From Hemerocallis citrina (lineage: Eukaryota; Streptophyta; Magnoliopsida; Asparagales; Asphodelaceae), in contig CM030362.1 in the NCBI GenBank assembly GCA_017893485.1, positions 261,010,255 to 261,074,254 of the forward strand: 64,000 bases of DNA, given 5' to 3'. Positions 22,805-32,423 of this stretch are shown in pieces. Position numbers and translations under genes: made by a program. The first letter of the stretch is position 1. Every line of letters begins with the position of its first letter. The notes under the pieces are model-generated. The model made no database searches and was not told the origin of the DNA. It was given only the letters and a program-made list of their open reading frames with translations.

Positions 22805-23339
22805 GCCGAGGGGGTCGAGGGATGAGATGTTGAGGCCGAGGGGGATGCTCCATCGGAGGCTACGCCCCTGGCCATCGTGGTCCTTGAGGAGACGCCTTCA
22901 GCAGAGGATCGCTCGAAAGCGGTCGACCCCTAATTCGTCTCGTATCTTTTTTTTTTTTTTTCTTTCGATCATGTAGTGCCGAACTGCAGACTGGCCACCG
23001 CTTGTAATCTTGAAATTTTAATGAAAATTTTTGAACAAGTGTTGAAGCTCGGAATTGAGTGAAAAAACTTTTTTTTTGAACAAGTGTTGAAACACTTTTT
23101 TGAACAAGTGTTGGAGTTCAGCATTGCTTTGAAACACTTTCTTGAACAAGTGTTGGAGTTCGGAACTGCTCCGAAACACTTTCTTGAACAAGTGTTGAAA
23201 CACTTTTTTGAACAAGTGTTGGAGTTCGGCATTGCTTGGGTCCGCCCCACTCCTAAGTCGTCTTGTGGTCGACTTGCTTAGTTTTAGCTTTGCCACATAG
23301 TGTCCTTAGTAGTGGATAATTTATTTGCTGTTGTGGACT
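22805..23339 (+). repeat. GAACAAGTGTTG repeats and small hairpins
   Basis: Between the two antisense coding blocks, TTGAACAAGTGTTG occurs six times (about 23031, 23077, 23100, 23142, 23184 and 23208). Two copies form perfect AAGTGTT-GA-AACACTT hairpins followed by T runs (23082-23097 and 23190-23205). A poly-T run occupies about 22948-22961. Minus-strand frames rich in QHLFKK are readout of the repeat. The end of the interval, CTTTTTCAG, looks like a splice acceptor for the next block. Confidence 0.75.
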
Positions 23340-24157
23340 TTTTCAGATTATCAAAGCGCTACCACTCATCGACGTGTCTCTGGTGGTCGAAGTGGCACGT
23401 CTCAAGGACGGTCTAGGGGCGACGAGATTGGGACTCGTGAGGAACCAAGAGCGGCTTTGCGAAGTGTAGTCAGATCTCCGTAAAGCGAAATATGAGCTAA
23501 ATCACCTGAGGTCAACTCTAGTTCGCCGAGACATAGAGAGGAGGCGATTAGAGGAGCGGATTAATGAGATGACCCCTGAAGGCAATGACGTGGGCTCGTC
23601 GGTGGATGCCAACCTCAGCCTGAAGCTTAAGCACCTTCGTTGCTCTCTGTCTAAGGTGTCAGCAGAGAGAGAAGAGCTGAAGGAGGTGACCTTCAATAAG
23701 AGCATGGAGGTTGCTCACCTTTGGCAGCCGATCACCGAAGGCTCTCGAGGGGGAGGCTCGATGAGACTGCCTCGTTTGAAGATAACCGTGAAGGACGACT
23801 CACTTAAATAGCGAATTGTCGAGCTCGAGGCAGAGGTTGCTCGTCTTTGACCACGATCTGAGGGAAGCACCGTCAGAACCACCTCTTGCACTCGGGAGGA
23901 GTATAACAGGGGGATATCGTTTCGTGAGCTTGCGCTTCGCTCGTCGCCCATGCATCAAGACCCTAGAGATGCGCAAAGTGGCACGGCCGCTTCGTCGAGC
24001 GGAGCATCTGTTGGAGCCACCGTTAGGTCTGGTGCGAACGATGCTTCTCGGCTTGCTGGCCTAGGGATATCTGCCAAGGTAGGGCATCGGCAGTACAACA
24101 TTCGTCGCCCCTGTGTGTCTCTCAACCGAAGTATCCCCGACCCTAAGAGGCGTTGAA
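23340..24157 (+). pseudogene. Tat antisense gene 2 or last exon (coiled coil), broken
   Basis: After a CTTTTTCAG acceptor-like site, the plus strand reads IIKALPLIDVSLVVEVARL, then a long charged stretch (LRKAKYELNHLRSTLVRR, ERRRLEERINEM, LKLKHLRCSLSKVSAEREEL), and ends with a Ser/Gly-rich region before a stop at 24157. In-frame stops occur near 23468, 23810 and 23848. It may be the last exon of aORF1 or a separate aORF2; the intervening GAACAAGTGTTG repeats could be intron. It looks coiled-coil and I cannot assign a biochemical activity. Confidence 0.5.
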
Positions 24158-24306
24158 TTAGCTTTCTGTAGTCTTGTAATTTTGGTTTCACAAATTTGTA
24201 TCTCGATGTAAAGTTGAGTCGGTTGTCTGTAATTAGACTTGTCTCTCAAACTATAATGAAATAATACTCGTTTTGTGAGCTTGTGTGCTTTGCTAGCGTT
24301 TGCAAT

Positions 24307-24651
24307 TGTCAACAGTTGTGGGAGTAATCACTAACGATGAACCACTTCGTACTCACTTACAAGCAAGTAGCTGAAGTGGAATCAAACCAAGTGTTGGACT
24401 CTGAACTTGTTGTTTAGAAAATATCAACAGCTGTAGGAGCAATTCCGAATGGTGATCCGCCTCGTACTCGCTTAGAAGCAAGTAGTTGAAGCGGGGTCGA
24501 ACCAAGTGTTGGACTCCAAGCGTGTCGTTTTGAAAGTATCAACAGCTGTAGGAGCAATTCCGAATGGTGATCCGCTTCGTACTCGCTTAGAGGCAAGTAG
24601 TTGAAGCGGAGTCGAACCAAGTGTTGGACTCCAAGCATGTCATTTTAATGC
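24307..24651. repeat. 115-bp tandem repeat, three copies
   Basis: Copies start at the TATCAACAGCTGTAGGAGCA block near 24307, 24422 and 24537. The second and third are nearly identical; the first is more diverged. Each ends with CAAGTGTTGGACTC, which echoes the GAACAAGTGTTG motif of 23031-23230. It lies between the antisense genes and integrase. The minus-strand frame rich in SEYEADHHSELL is repeat readout. Confidence 0.9.
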
Positions 24652-24908
24652 AAAAAACTTTTTTTGTAAGTAGAGTTAGACTACCCAAAAATACAGAACT
24701 TGCTAAGTAGAGTTAAACTACTCAAGAATAGAAAATTTGCGGGGAAATATTAGTTTTATTGGAAACAATTTGGCGGCCACTTCTAAGCTGCGAGTCACTT
24801 TTACACTTTGATAAAAAGAAAATACAAGTAAGGAATTTAGACATGTCTTATGGAGCGCTCTTGGGAAAGTTGCTTGGAGCGGTGTTTAGACACCCTCTTG
24901 GTACTTTA
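24652..24908. other. Tat spacer between 115-bp repeats and integrase
   Basis: T- and A-rich with a short duplicated AAGTAGAGTTA block (about 24668 and 24704). No gene is seen; in the sense orientation it follows the integrase stop. Confidence 0.6.
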
Positions 24909-25985
24909 TCAAGTGCTCCGCATTCCATGTCCTCGGTATCCTCTGCCCCCCGGGTCTTCGAGTTGATACGCGCCCGGGCGAACAACTCTGGAGACCCTAT
25001 AGGGTCCTTCCCAATTGGGTGCCAACTTGTCTCTTTTGCTTGGATCGGAGATCGACAACTTTCTGAGCACTGGGTCTCCGTCTTTTAGGTTGGCTGGCCA
25101 TACCCTCTTGTTGTAAGTCTGAGTGATCCTACGGTGGTAGGTCTCTTTCAGAATTGCAGCTCTCTCGCGAACCTCGTCTATGAGGTCTAGGAAGTTGCAA
25201 AGCTGGTTCGCGTTCTGTGCCTCATTGTAGGCTATGAGTCCGGGTGAAGGCAGGCCCACTTCTAAGGGAATGAGAGCTTCGAAACCATATGTGAGATTGA
25301 AGGGGGACTCCCCCGTCGGAGTTATTTTGGTGGTGCGATAGTTCCAGAGCACGTTCGGGAGTTGTTCAACCCACAACCCCTTAGTGGATCAGTCAAGCCT
25401 CTTCTTCAAGCCAGAGAGGATTTGTCGATTTGCGTTCTCTGCTTGACCATTTGACTAAGGGTGAGCTATCAAGGAGAACCGCTGCTGAATGCCAAGGTCG
25501 ATGCAAAAGTTGCGAAAGGTCGCTCCCGAGAATTGAGTTCTGTTGTAGGTTACGAAGATGCAAGGTACCCCGAACTGACAGACGATGTTCTTCCAAAAGA
25601 ACTTCTGGACCTTGTGCTCGGTGATTGTCGAAAGAGGTTCAGCTTTGATCCATTTTGAGAAGTAGTCTATTGCTACTACTAAGAACTTCAGCTGGCGCGG
25701 CGTTGGTGGGAAAGGTCCGAGCAAATACATCTCCCACATTGCAAAGGGGATTGGACTCGCCAAGGAGGAGAGTTGTGTTTGGGGCAGGTGACGGATCGAC
25801 GCGAATTTCTGGTAGTAGTCGCACTGGCAGATGTATTCCTTGGAGTAATTCAGTAGTCTGGGCCAGAAGTAGCCGTAGTTCAAGAGTTTTCTAGCAAGGG
25901 ATCTCACTCTCATGTGCACGCCATACAGTCCGTCGTGGACCTCTTTTAGGGCATAGAGTGCTTCCTCCGGGGAGCGGCACCTCAT
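24909..25985 (-). pseudogene. Tat integrase
   Basis: The minus strand shows the zinc region (EVHDGLYGVH ... YICQCDYYQKF, an HHCC layout), the core start LVVAIDYFSKWIKAEPL with the first catalytic Asp, and the C-terminal part (VLWNYRTTKITPTGESPF, NWEGPYRVSRVVRPGAYQL, the GPY/F module). The second catalytic block reads FVTYNRTQF where the family has FVSDNGTQF, so the Asp is Tyr. A stop after LIAHP near 25455 and a gap before the next frame at 25376 break the chain. It would insert element DNA; this copy is inactive. Confidence 0.88.
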
Positions 25986-26003
25986 ATAGGGTCGACCGTC
26001 GAT

Positions 26004-26240
26004 CTAGGTGTAAGAGCATTTGTACATGACTCCGTCAAGGAGTGTGTACCGCTCGGCTCGTTTCCTGATCCTCCTTGCCTCTTTCAGGTCTTCAGGAAGG
26101 ACTCTGTCTCGGAGGTACTCGAGGAGGGGCTTCATCCAGTTCTCCCCAAGTGTTAGGGGGTAGGCTTCCATCGGCTCCGGACTATCTTCATCAATACTTG
26201 GTCTGAGGAGGACCTCTATCAAGACGGTCCGCTCTAGACC
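26004..26240 (-). pseudogene. Tat pol linker between RNase H and integrase
   Basis: The frame reads KPLLEYLRDRVLPEDLKEARRIRKRAERYTLLDG, a conserved linker in Tat pol that leads into the integrase zinc region (usual end: LYRR....PLLRCL). A stop separates it from the integrase frame near 26004. Confidence 0.75.
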
Positions 26241-26633
26241 TTAGAGGGACGAGGAGGTGAGCTTAAAGAGAGCATCGGCTTGTTCATTTTCCTCTCTAGG
26301 AACCCGCTGGAGTTGAACATCTTCGAATAAGGCTAGAAGCTCCCTAACCTTTGCCAAGTACTTGGCCATACGCTCGTCCCTTGCCTCGTATTTGCCCGAC
26401 ACTTGGTTGACGACCAATTGCGAATCACTGAAGATCCTGACCCGATTGGCCCCGGCTTTGCGAGCCATGCAGAGCCCTTTTATGAGGGCCTCATACTCCG
26501 CTTCGTTCTTTGATGTCGAGAAGTTTAGGCAGAGGGAATATTGGAGGACGAAAGCGTTTGGGCCGATCAAGATAATGCCAGCCCCACTTCCGTCGGTGCA
26601 AGAAGATCCGTCCACATAAATGGTCCAGACCAA
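26241..26633 (-). pseudogene. Second RNase H (aRNH) of the Tat element
   Basis: 130 residues: WTIYVDGSSCTDGSGAGIIL (first catalytic Asp), NEAEYEALIKGLCMARKAGA (catalytic Glu), RIFSDSQLVVNQVSGKYEA (Asp), and PREENEQADALFKLTSS (last Asp). This plant-like or archaeal-type RNase H is additional to the one fused to RT and is diagnostic of the Tat/Ogre group. All catalytic acids are present and the domain is open over its length, although the polyprotein around it is broken. Confidence 0.9.
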
Positions 26634-26733
26634 GGGGTCGGCAGACGATTAGTAAGGATCGGGGATGGTGCACTCCACAATGAATTTGGTCAGAGCTTGG
26701 GCCTTGATTGCTATTCTCGGCTGGTAGCTAATG

Positions 26734-27899
26734 TCATGTTGTCTCAGCTTGATGGACCACTTCATCAGGCGCCAGAGGTCTTGGGATTGTGAAGAACTTG
26801 CTTGAGGGGCTGGTTGGTGAGGAAGACAACCGAATGAGATTGGAAGTTAGGCGGAGCTTTCGGGCCGACATGACCAAGGCACGAGCCATCTTCTCCAACT
26901 TCGGGTAACGGAGTTCGGCATCCTGGAGGACCTTACTCACATAATAGATGGGATTCTGTGTTCTAACCTATTCTCTTACAAGGACCGCACTGAGGGTTTG
27001 CTTCGAAGCTGCGAGATATAGGTAGAGGACATCTCCAGGCGTTGGCTTGCTCAAGAGCGGAGGATAAGCTAAGTATGCCTTGAGCTGGTCAAAGGACTTT
27101 TGTTGCTGTTCCCCCCATTCGAAGCCTTTAGCCCCCCTGAGGGCCTTGAAGAAGGGTAGGCACTTTTCCCCGGACATGGAGTGGAACCGCCCAATTGCTG
27201 CGAGGCATCCCGTGAGCCTCTGTACCTCTTTGACGTTGGAGGGAGGAGCCATTTTGAGAATGGCCTGGATCTTATCGGGGTTGGAATCTATGCCCCTCTG
27301 GCTGACCATAAACCCCAAGAACTTACCGGATGAGACTCTGAATGCACACTTGTTCGGATTCAGCCTCATATTGTGCCTTATGAGCACCTCGAAGGCTTCT
27401 TGAAGGTCAAGGACATGTTCCTGCCCTTGGGTGCTCTTGACCAACATGTCATCTATGTAGACTTCATGTTTCGACCAATCTGGTCTCAGAAGACCCTGTT
27501 CACGAGGCACTGATAAGTAGCTCCCACGTTCTTCAAGCCGAACAGCATTACTCTGTAGCAATACAGGCCCTAGTCCATCACAAAGGAGGTCTTTGGGATG
27601 TCGGGAGGGAACATCCAAATCTGGTTGTACCCCGAGAAAGCGTCCATGAAACTGAGAAGCTCGTGTCCGGAGGTCACATCGATCATAGCGTCGATGCTTG
27701 GAAGGGGAAAAGAGTCCTTCGGGCATGCCTTATTGAGATCAGTGAAGTCGATGCATATCCTCCAGCTCCCGTTGGCTTTCTTGACCATCACCATATTAGA
27801 TAGCCACTCGGGATAGTTCACCTCCTGGATGAACCGAGTGTTGAGGAGCTTTTCGACTTCTTCTTTGATTGCCTATTGACGCTCGGGAGCGAACTTGCG
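26734..27899 (-). pseudogene. Tat reverse transcriptase and first RNase H
   Basis: From the 5' side: EWLSNMVMVKKANGSWR, CIDFTDLNKACPKDSFPLP, LLSFMDAFSGYNQI, then a stop, a degenerate stretch, the catalytic block EVYIDDMLVKS (YxDD), KCAFRVSSGKFLGFMVSQRGI, and the connection and RNase H start LYLYLAASKQTLSAVLVRE. Stops interrupt at about 27570, 27510 and 26965. It copies the RNA genome to DNA. The RT motifs are well kept despite the stops, so decay is recent relative to E1. Confidence 0.9.
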
Positions 27900-28757
27900 T
27901 CGCTTCTGCTGAATAGGCTTGACACCCGGGGCAATGTTGAGATGGTGCATTAGGAGCTCCTCGGAGATCCCAGGCAAGTCGGCCGCGGTCCAGGCGAAGA
28001 GATTGCGGTTCTCCCTTATGCACTGAGAGATGTATTCTTTGATGGAGGGGGAGAGTGCCTTGCTAACCCGGAATGTCTTGGTGGCATCTCCCTCCGAGAA
28101 GGGCACTTCTTGTAGTTCATCCATTGGTTCAGAGATGGTCTGGCTATTCTCCGGTGGGATCTCTAGGGCTTCTAGGGAGAGGACCGGGCCTCCCATTAAG
28201 GTCATATAGCACTTACGAGCTGCATCTTGACTCCCTCTTACTTCTCCTACCCCTGCTAGGGTGGGGAACTTCATCTTCATGTGGTAAGCAGAAGGGATGG
28301 CTTGGAGCGCAGCAATGCCCGGTCGACCCAGGATCACATTGTAGGCAGCCTTCACGTCCACCACCAGGAAGTCCATCGGCTCCGTGCGAGAGACCGGGAC
28401 TTCGCCAGCGGTGACGTCGAGAGTTATAACTCCCTCGATTGTTACCAGAACCCCAGTGAACCCACGAAGGTTGTAGCCAGCCGGCTTGAGCCGGTCTCTT
28501 AATAGCTGGAGGCCTTTGAATGCCTCCAAGAAGAGAATTTTGACCAAACATCCATTATCCACCAGCACCCGGAGATCGTCGAAGTTGGCCATTTTAAGGT
28601 TGATGACGAAGGCGTGGTAGTGGGGCTTACGGATGCCTTCCAAGTCCCTATCGGAGAATGTCACAGGGACTCCTAGGCCTTTTGTGGAAGGATAGCTCTG
28701 CACAAAGTTGACTTCCCTAACGAAGGTTTTTCCGGAGGAGTTAGAATCTCCCCCCAT
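27873..28757 (-). pseudogene. Tat protease and start of RT
   Basis: This open block of 294 codons holds the Tat protease (LRVLVDNGCLVKILF in place of the usual DxGSSxxILF, so the catalytic D-N-G is followed by Cys; GFTGVLVTIEGVITLDVTAGE; FLVVDVKAAYNVILGRPG) and the RT lead-in (NRNLFAWTAADLPGISEELLMHHL, KPIQQKRRKFAPERQ). It ends at a TAG just before the RT palm. The GAG-side frame is shifted relative to it near 28757. Confidence 0.88.
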
Positions 28758-29363
28758 TGGGCCTCCATGTATCAGGTGTAGGATGGCCTCTACTTCAGCC
28801 TCTGGAGTCTCCGTGCACTGCTCTGTTCGCCTGTTAGCCCCCTAGGCGGCGGAGGTGGGTCGGCTCTGTCCCTCCTCAAAAATCGAGTGAGCTGCCCCCT
28901 CTGGATAAGGACCTCGATCTCATCCTTCAGGGCCTGACAGTCATCAGTGTCATGCCTGTGGTCCCGGTAGAAACGGCACCACTTGTCCTGGTTTCTCTTC
29001 TTCCCAGGGGTGTTCATCTTTGGAGGTGGCGGTAGGAGACCTTCATTCCCAATCTCCATCAGGATGGCGGAGACACTTGCATTGTGTGGGGTAAACTTCT
29101 CGGAGTGGGGGAGAGGGCGCCGCTGACCCCCGTTATCTTTTTTGAGCTTCTTAGCTCCTTCTTCCTCTGCAGACTTCCGTTTGTTCCCAGAAGACGACCC
29201 CTCCAGAGTGGGGCAGTTGAGAGCCTCTTCAGCTCGGATGTACTTCTCGCTCTTGAGGAGGTGTTTGAAGAAGTCCCGAGGAAGCTTCTTGGCTAAGGAA
29301 GCCCTGAGGCCGGGGTTGGTGACATTGGATTGGAAGGCAGCCGAAGCTACCGACTGATCCAAT
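28758..29363 (-). pseudogene. Tat gag, C-terminal part with zinc-like motif
   Basis: The frame reads ASLAKKLPRDFFKHLLKSEK, then CPTLEG, and the conserved block KWCRFYRDHRHDTDDCQALK, the CCHC-like motif typical of Tat gag (CxxHxxHxxxxC). It ends LTRFLRRD before a proline-rich stretch. The N-terminal part lies at 47714-49081; the Tekay insertion separates them. Residues beyond 29363 in the same frame belong to the inserted LTR. Confidence 0.88.
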
Positions 29364-29368
29364 GAGGC
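29364..29368. repeat. Target-site duplication GAGGC, left copy
   Basis: GAGGC at 29364-29368 precedes TGTAGCGCCCCG, and an identical GAGGC at 47714-47718 follows the right end TTCTACA. Because the pair bounds the whole three-LTR array, one integration followed by internal duplication explains it. Confidence 0.94.
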
Positions 29369-32227
29369 TGTAGCGCCCCGAATTTCTAGATTAATAACAT
29401 AGAAATTACGTGGCACATTCCCAGTGATCCACTTCAATACAATAGTAAACATAATCAACACCACTAAAATTTTCAACTTTTATTACAACAAATCATTTAC
29501 AATGCACATCGGAATTCAAAACAAACTCAACTCAATCTTTTCTTTATTTACAATACAAATTTGTCTCAACACAGCTATTACAAATTTACACAAAACTCTT
29601 ATGAGTCAAATATATCTCAAACCAACTTAAGCATCCCATCTCCAACTCTAAGCATTAACCTGCAACATGTGAGGCTAGAGAGAATCCCTAACCCCCAAAC
29701 TAAAGGGGTCAGCCATAAATGGTGTGAGTGACAACAACAAACAACATAAATAAAATTTAAGCATGGAATCATAAGTAACATATGGTGAACCAAGATTCAT
29801 AAAATATGAGACAATAAGAATTGTAACAACAAGTGATACCAAACAAGTGTTAAGTGTCGAAAACCGAGAAATCCATATGCATAGTGCTAAGTCAAGAAAA
29901 CACACAAAGTCTATATGAGACTCTCTAATGCGTACTTGTCGGAGTCTATGCATCCCATTCGACATAGGACCGGTGCAAGCCCTTAACGTCTCCACTTCAT
30001 AGGGTTCAATCCCCCCCGTCATGCAACTAATCCTGACACGATGACTACCACGAGACAAAGAGAAACTGTGAGGGTCGGTCCATGCTTGATAATTCCGGAG
30101 ATGGATCCCACATCTCAGGCATTTTACCTGGATAATTCCGGAGATCATCCCACATCTAAACATAGACACAACATCACAAGAGTACCACATGTGTGTCGCC
30201 TCGACTTTGATAATTCCGGAGACCAATCCCACATCTCAAGCAAACCCCTTGGATAATTCCGGAGATGGATCCCACATCTCAGGTAATTTACCTGGATAAT
30301 TCCGGAGATCATCCCACATCTCAAGAAAGTTACTTGGATAATTCCGGAGATTAAATCTTACATCTAAAGCCATACTGAGGTGCATAACTCATGTCCCCGT
30401 TCATCATATCACCACTAGTGCCTGTCCTTATTATTTGGGTTATTTGTTTACTCAACGAATCTCCTAGAGTGGTGTACCCTACCGGCCTAAAAATCAAAAC
30501 TGAATAGTGAAATGCCTCAAAGGGCCTCAACAAAATAACTCATTACCGGTATACTAGGGACACACTCCTCTAGAGACTCAAAACAAATATCTGAACAAAA
30601 GTCCCACTAATCATAGTGGCTCAACTGTATGTCTTAAGTCAAATACTGAACTGAAGGTCTCAAATCGAAAGCTTAACTGAAAACAAAGTATAGGCTGAAA
30701 TATCTGAGAACTAAACACTCAAGGTCCAAAACTCCATCAGTACCATCCGACTTAACTATGGTAAGTCGATTGTCCAGAGGACAATTATCCAAAATTAGCA
30801 AAATAAACTAAGTCATATAACAGTCGACTTAAGCGAAGGTCAGTCGACTTACCCGAAGGAATTCCCAATAATCTTCCCAAAATTATTCTAAGTATACAAG
30901 TCGACTTAAAAGAATCATAGGTCGACTATCCAGACAAGAACTGACAAGATTTAACACAGAAATTTTCCTGAGTATGACAGTCGACTGTCAAGAGTCTCAG
31001 TCAGCTGTCCAGAACGGATTTATCAAGGCTGATGATGTATATGTAGGGTCGTACCAGTCGAATGATAGGTAGACCAGTCGGCTGTCGGCCTACAGTTCTC
31101 AAATTTAAGTATGAATACAATAGTCAAAACTAAGGTTCTCTAACGATTCATTGTTCAAGGAAATTAATTCGTAATCAGGCAAAAGATCTTCATTGAGGGT
31201 ATAATACTCCAAACCTCAAATATGTCAAACCCAAGTTCTCATGTTCTAGATCTCTAATTCCTTCATTAGGGTTTCACAAGATTAAAATTTCTACGCAACA
31301 CTAAATCAATCTGATCTACAATATATATAAGATCCAGGTGTTTGTCATCCGATCAAAATCATACTCAAAACTTAATAATATGGTGGTATGCACAAGATCT
31401 ACTAATCAATCTTACATTTCTCAACATGGTATAACAACAATCATGTATTCATATGAATCATACCACAACACTAGGTCTATAATATTCACAACATCAAATC
31501 TAGCATAAATACCACCCGCATCCATAGATCAACAACAAGATAATTTAAGTCATTCACAAACAACAATCTCACAAAGTTATTCACAAAATCAAAACAAAAC
31601 AAACCAAGTCACTCACCTTTTAATTAGAGAAGTCCACGAAAATCCTCCTTTTTGCTAGATCCAAAATCGCCTTTCTCCACCAAAACGAGATCTCAAAATT
31701 CTGTATATTCTCAATAATGACGGCTGGGAAAAATCCCTTAAATATGCCGGATTGATAATTAGGGTTTTACCCACACTTTCCAAAATATTCCTTTCCAAAA
31801 ATACAATTTACATCTATAGATCATTCTTTGGAAATTCCATCAAAATTCGTTTAAATTTGGATTTATAAGAAAATATTCATTCTAAATCTCAATTATCACT
31901 GTTCAAAATGTCCAGAAATCACATTTGCACTTTAACCCTTAAAAATGTCAAATTTACAAAAAGGTCCTTCTTTTCTCAAAAATTGCAAATAGCTCCAATA
32001 AATTTCAGAAAAATCTGGAAAAATACTAAATAAATCTCAAATATTAAATAATGATTTTTCATAAAGAAAACTAAAATTTTCAAACTTCTCAAAAAGCATT
32101 TGCATGTGTTTTGCACGTGTACAAAAGATAAATTTTCTTAAAATGTTCATTAAATTCTTCCAAAAAGAAATCTAAATTAATTTTCAAATACAAAAATTAA
32201 TATTTGAAAATACGGGGTTCAAAATCA
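29369..32227 (-). repeat. Tekay LTR 1 (3' LTR of internal copy 1)
   Basis: The plus strand begins TGTAGCGCCCCG and ends GGGGTTCAAAATCA next to the polypurine tract. It includes six TGATAATTCCGGAGAT units at about 30087-30360 (spacing 42-43 bp, one of 78) and GTCGACT motifs at about 30821, 30841, 30899 and 30978. The short frames on both strands are not conserved genes. Confidence 0.92.
30087..30360. repeat. 42-bp TGGATAATTCCGGAGAT repeats in LTR 1
   Basis: Units start near 30087, 30129, 30207, 30250, 30293 and 30335. Each has GATAATTCCGGAGA with the palindrome TCCGGA, then a variable CCCACATCT tail. The same array is at about 37837-38110 in LTR 2 and 45587-45860 in LTR 3, with matching differences. 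Confidence 0.88.
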
Positions 32228-32240
32228 CTCCCTCCTTAGA
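32228..32240 (-). other. Polypurine tract, Tekay internal copy 1
   Basis: The minus strand reads TCTAAGGAGGGAG directly before the LTR start TGATTTTGAACC. The same tract is at 39978-39990 in copy 2. Confidence 0.8.
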
Positions 32241-32423
32241 AGAGTTCTGTCCTCAGAACTACTACTAACGAGTCCAAACAACATATCATCAAAGAAATCA
32301 ACATCTCTTAAATGGAAACATAATTCAAACAATTGTATAAGACAACTCAATCAAATAGAGGAAATCCAACTCAATTCAAAGTACAATCATTCAAAGAATT
32401 ACAATCACATAACAGAAATACAC

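Noticed and set aside
23082..23097. Rho-independent-like terminators (stem plus T run)
   Set aside because: The sequence is a plant nuclear genome; such stems are repeat by-products there.
22969..23296. Minus frames rich in NTCSKKCF or QHLFKKVF
   Set aside because: Readout of the GAACAAGTGTTG repeat in two phases; the Cys spacing is accidental.
24414..24638. Minus frame with repeated LPLSEYEADHHSELLLQL
   Set aside because: Direct readout of the 115-bp tandem repeat.
29675..30232. Minus frame of 185 codons in Tekay LTR 1
   Set aside because: It lies in the LTR, is broken by substitutions in LTR 2 and LTR 3, and contains no domain.
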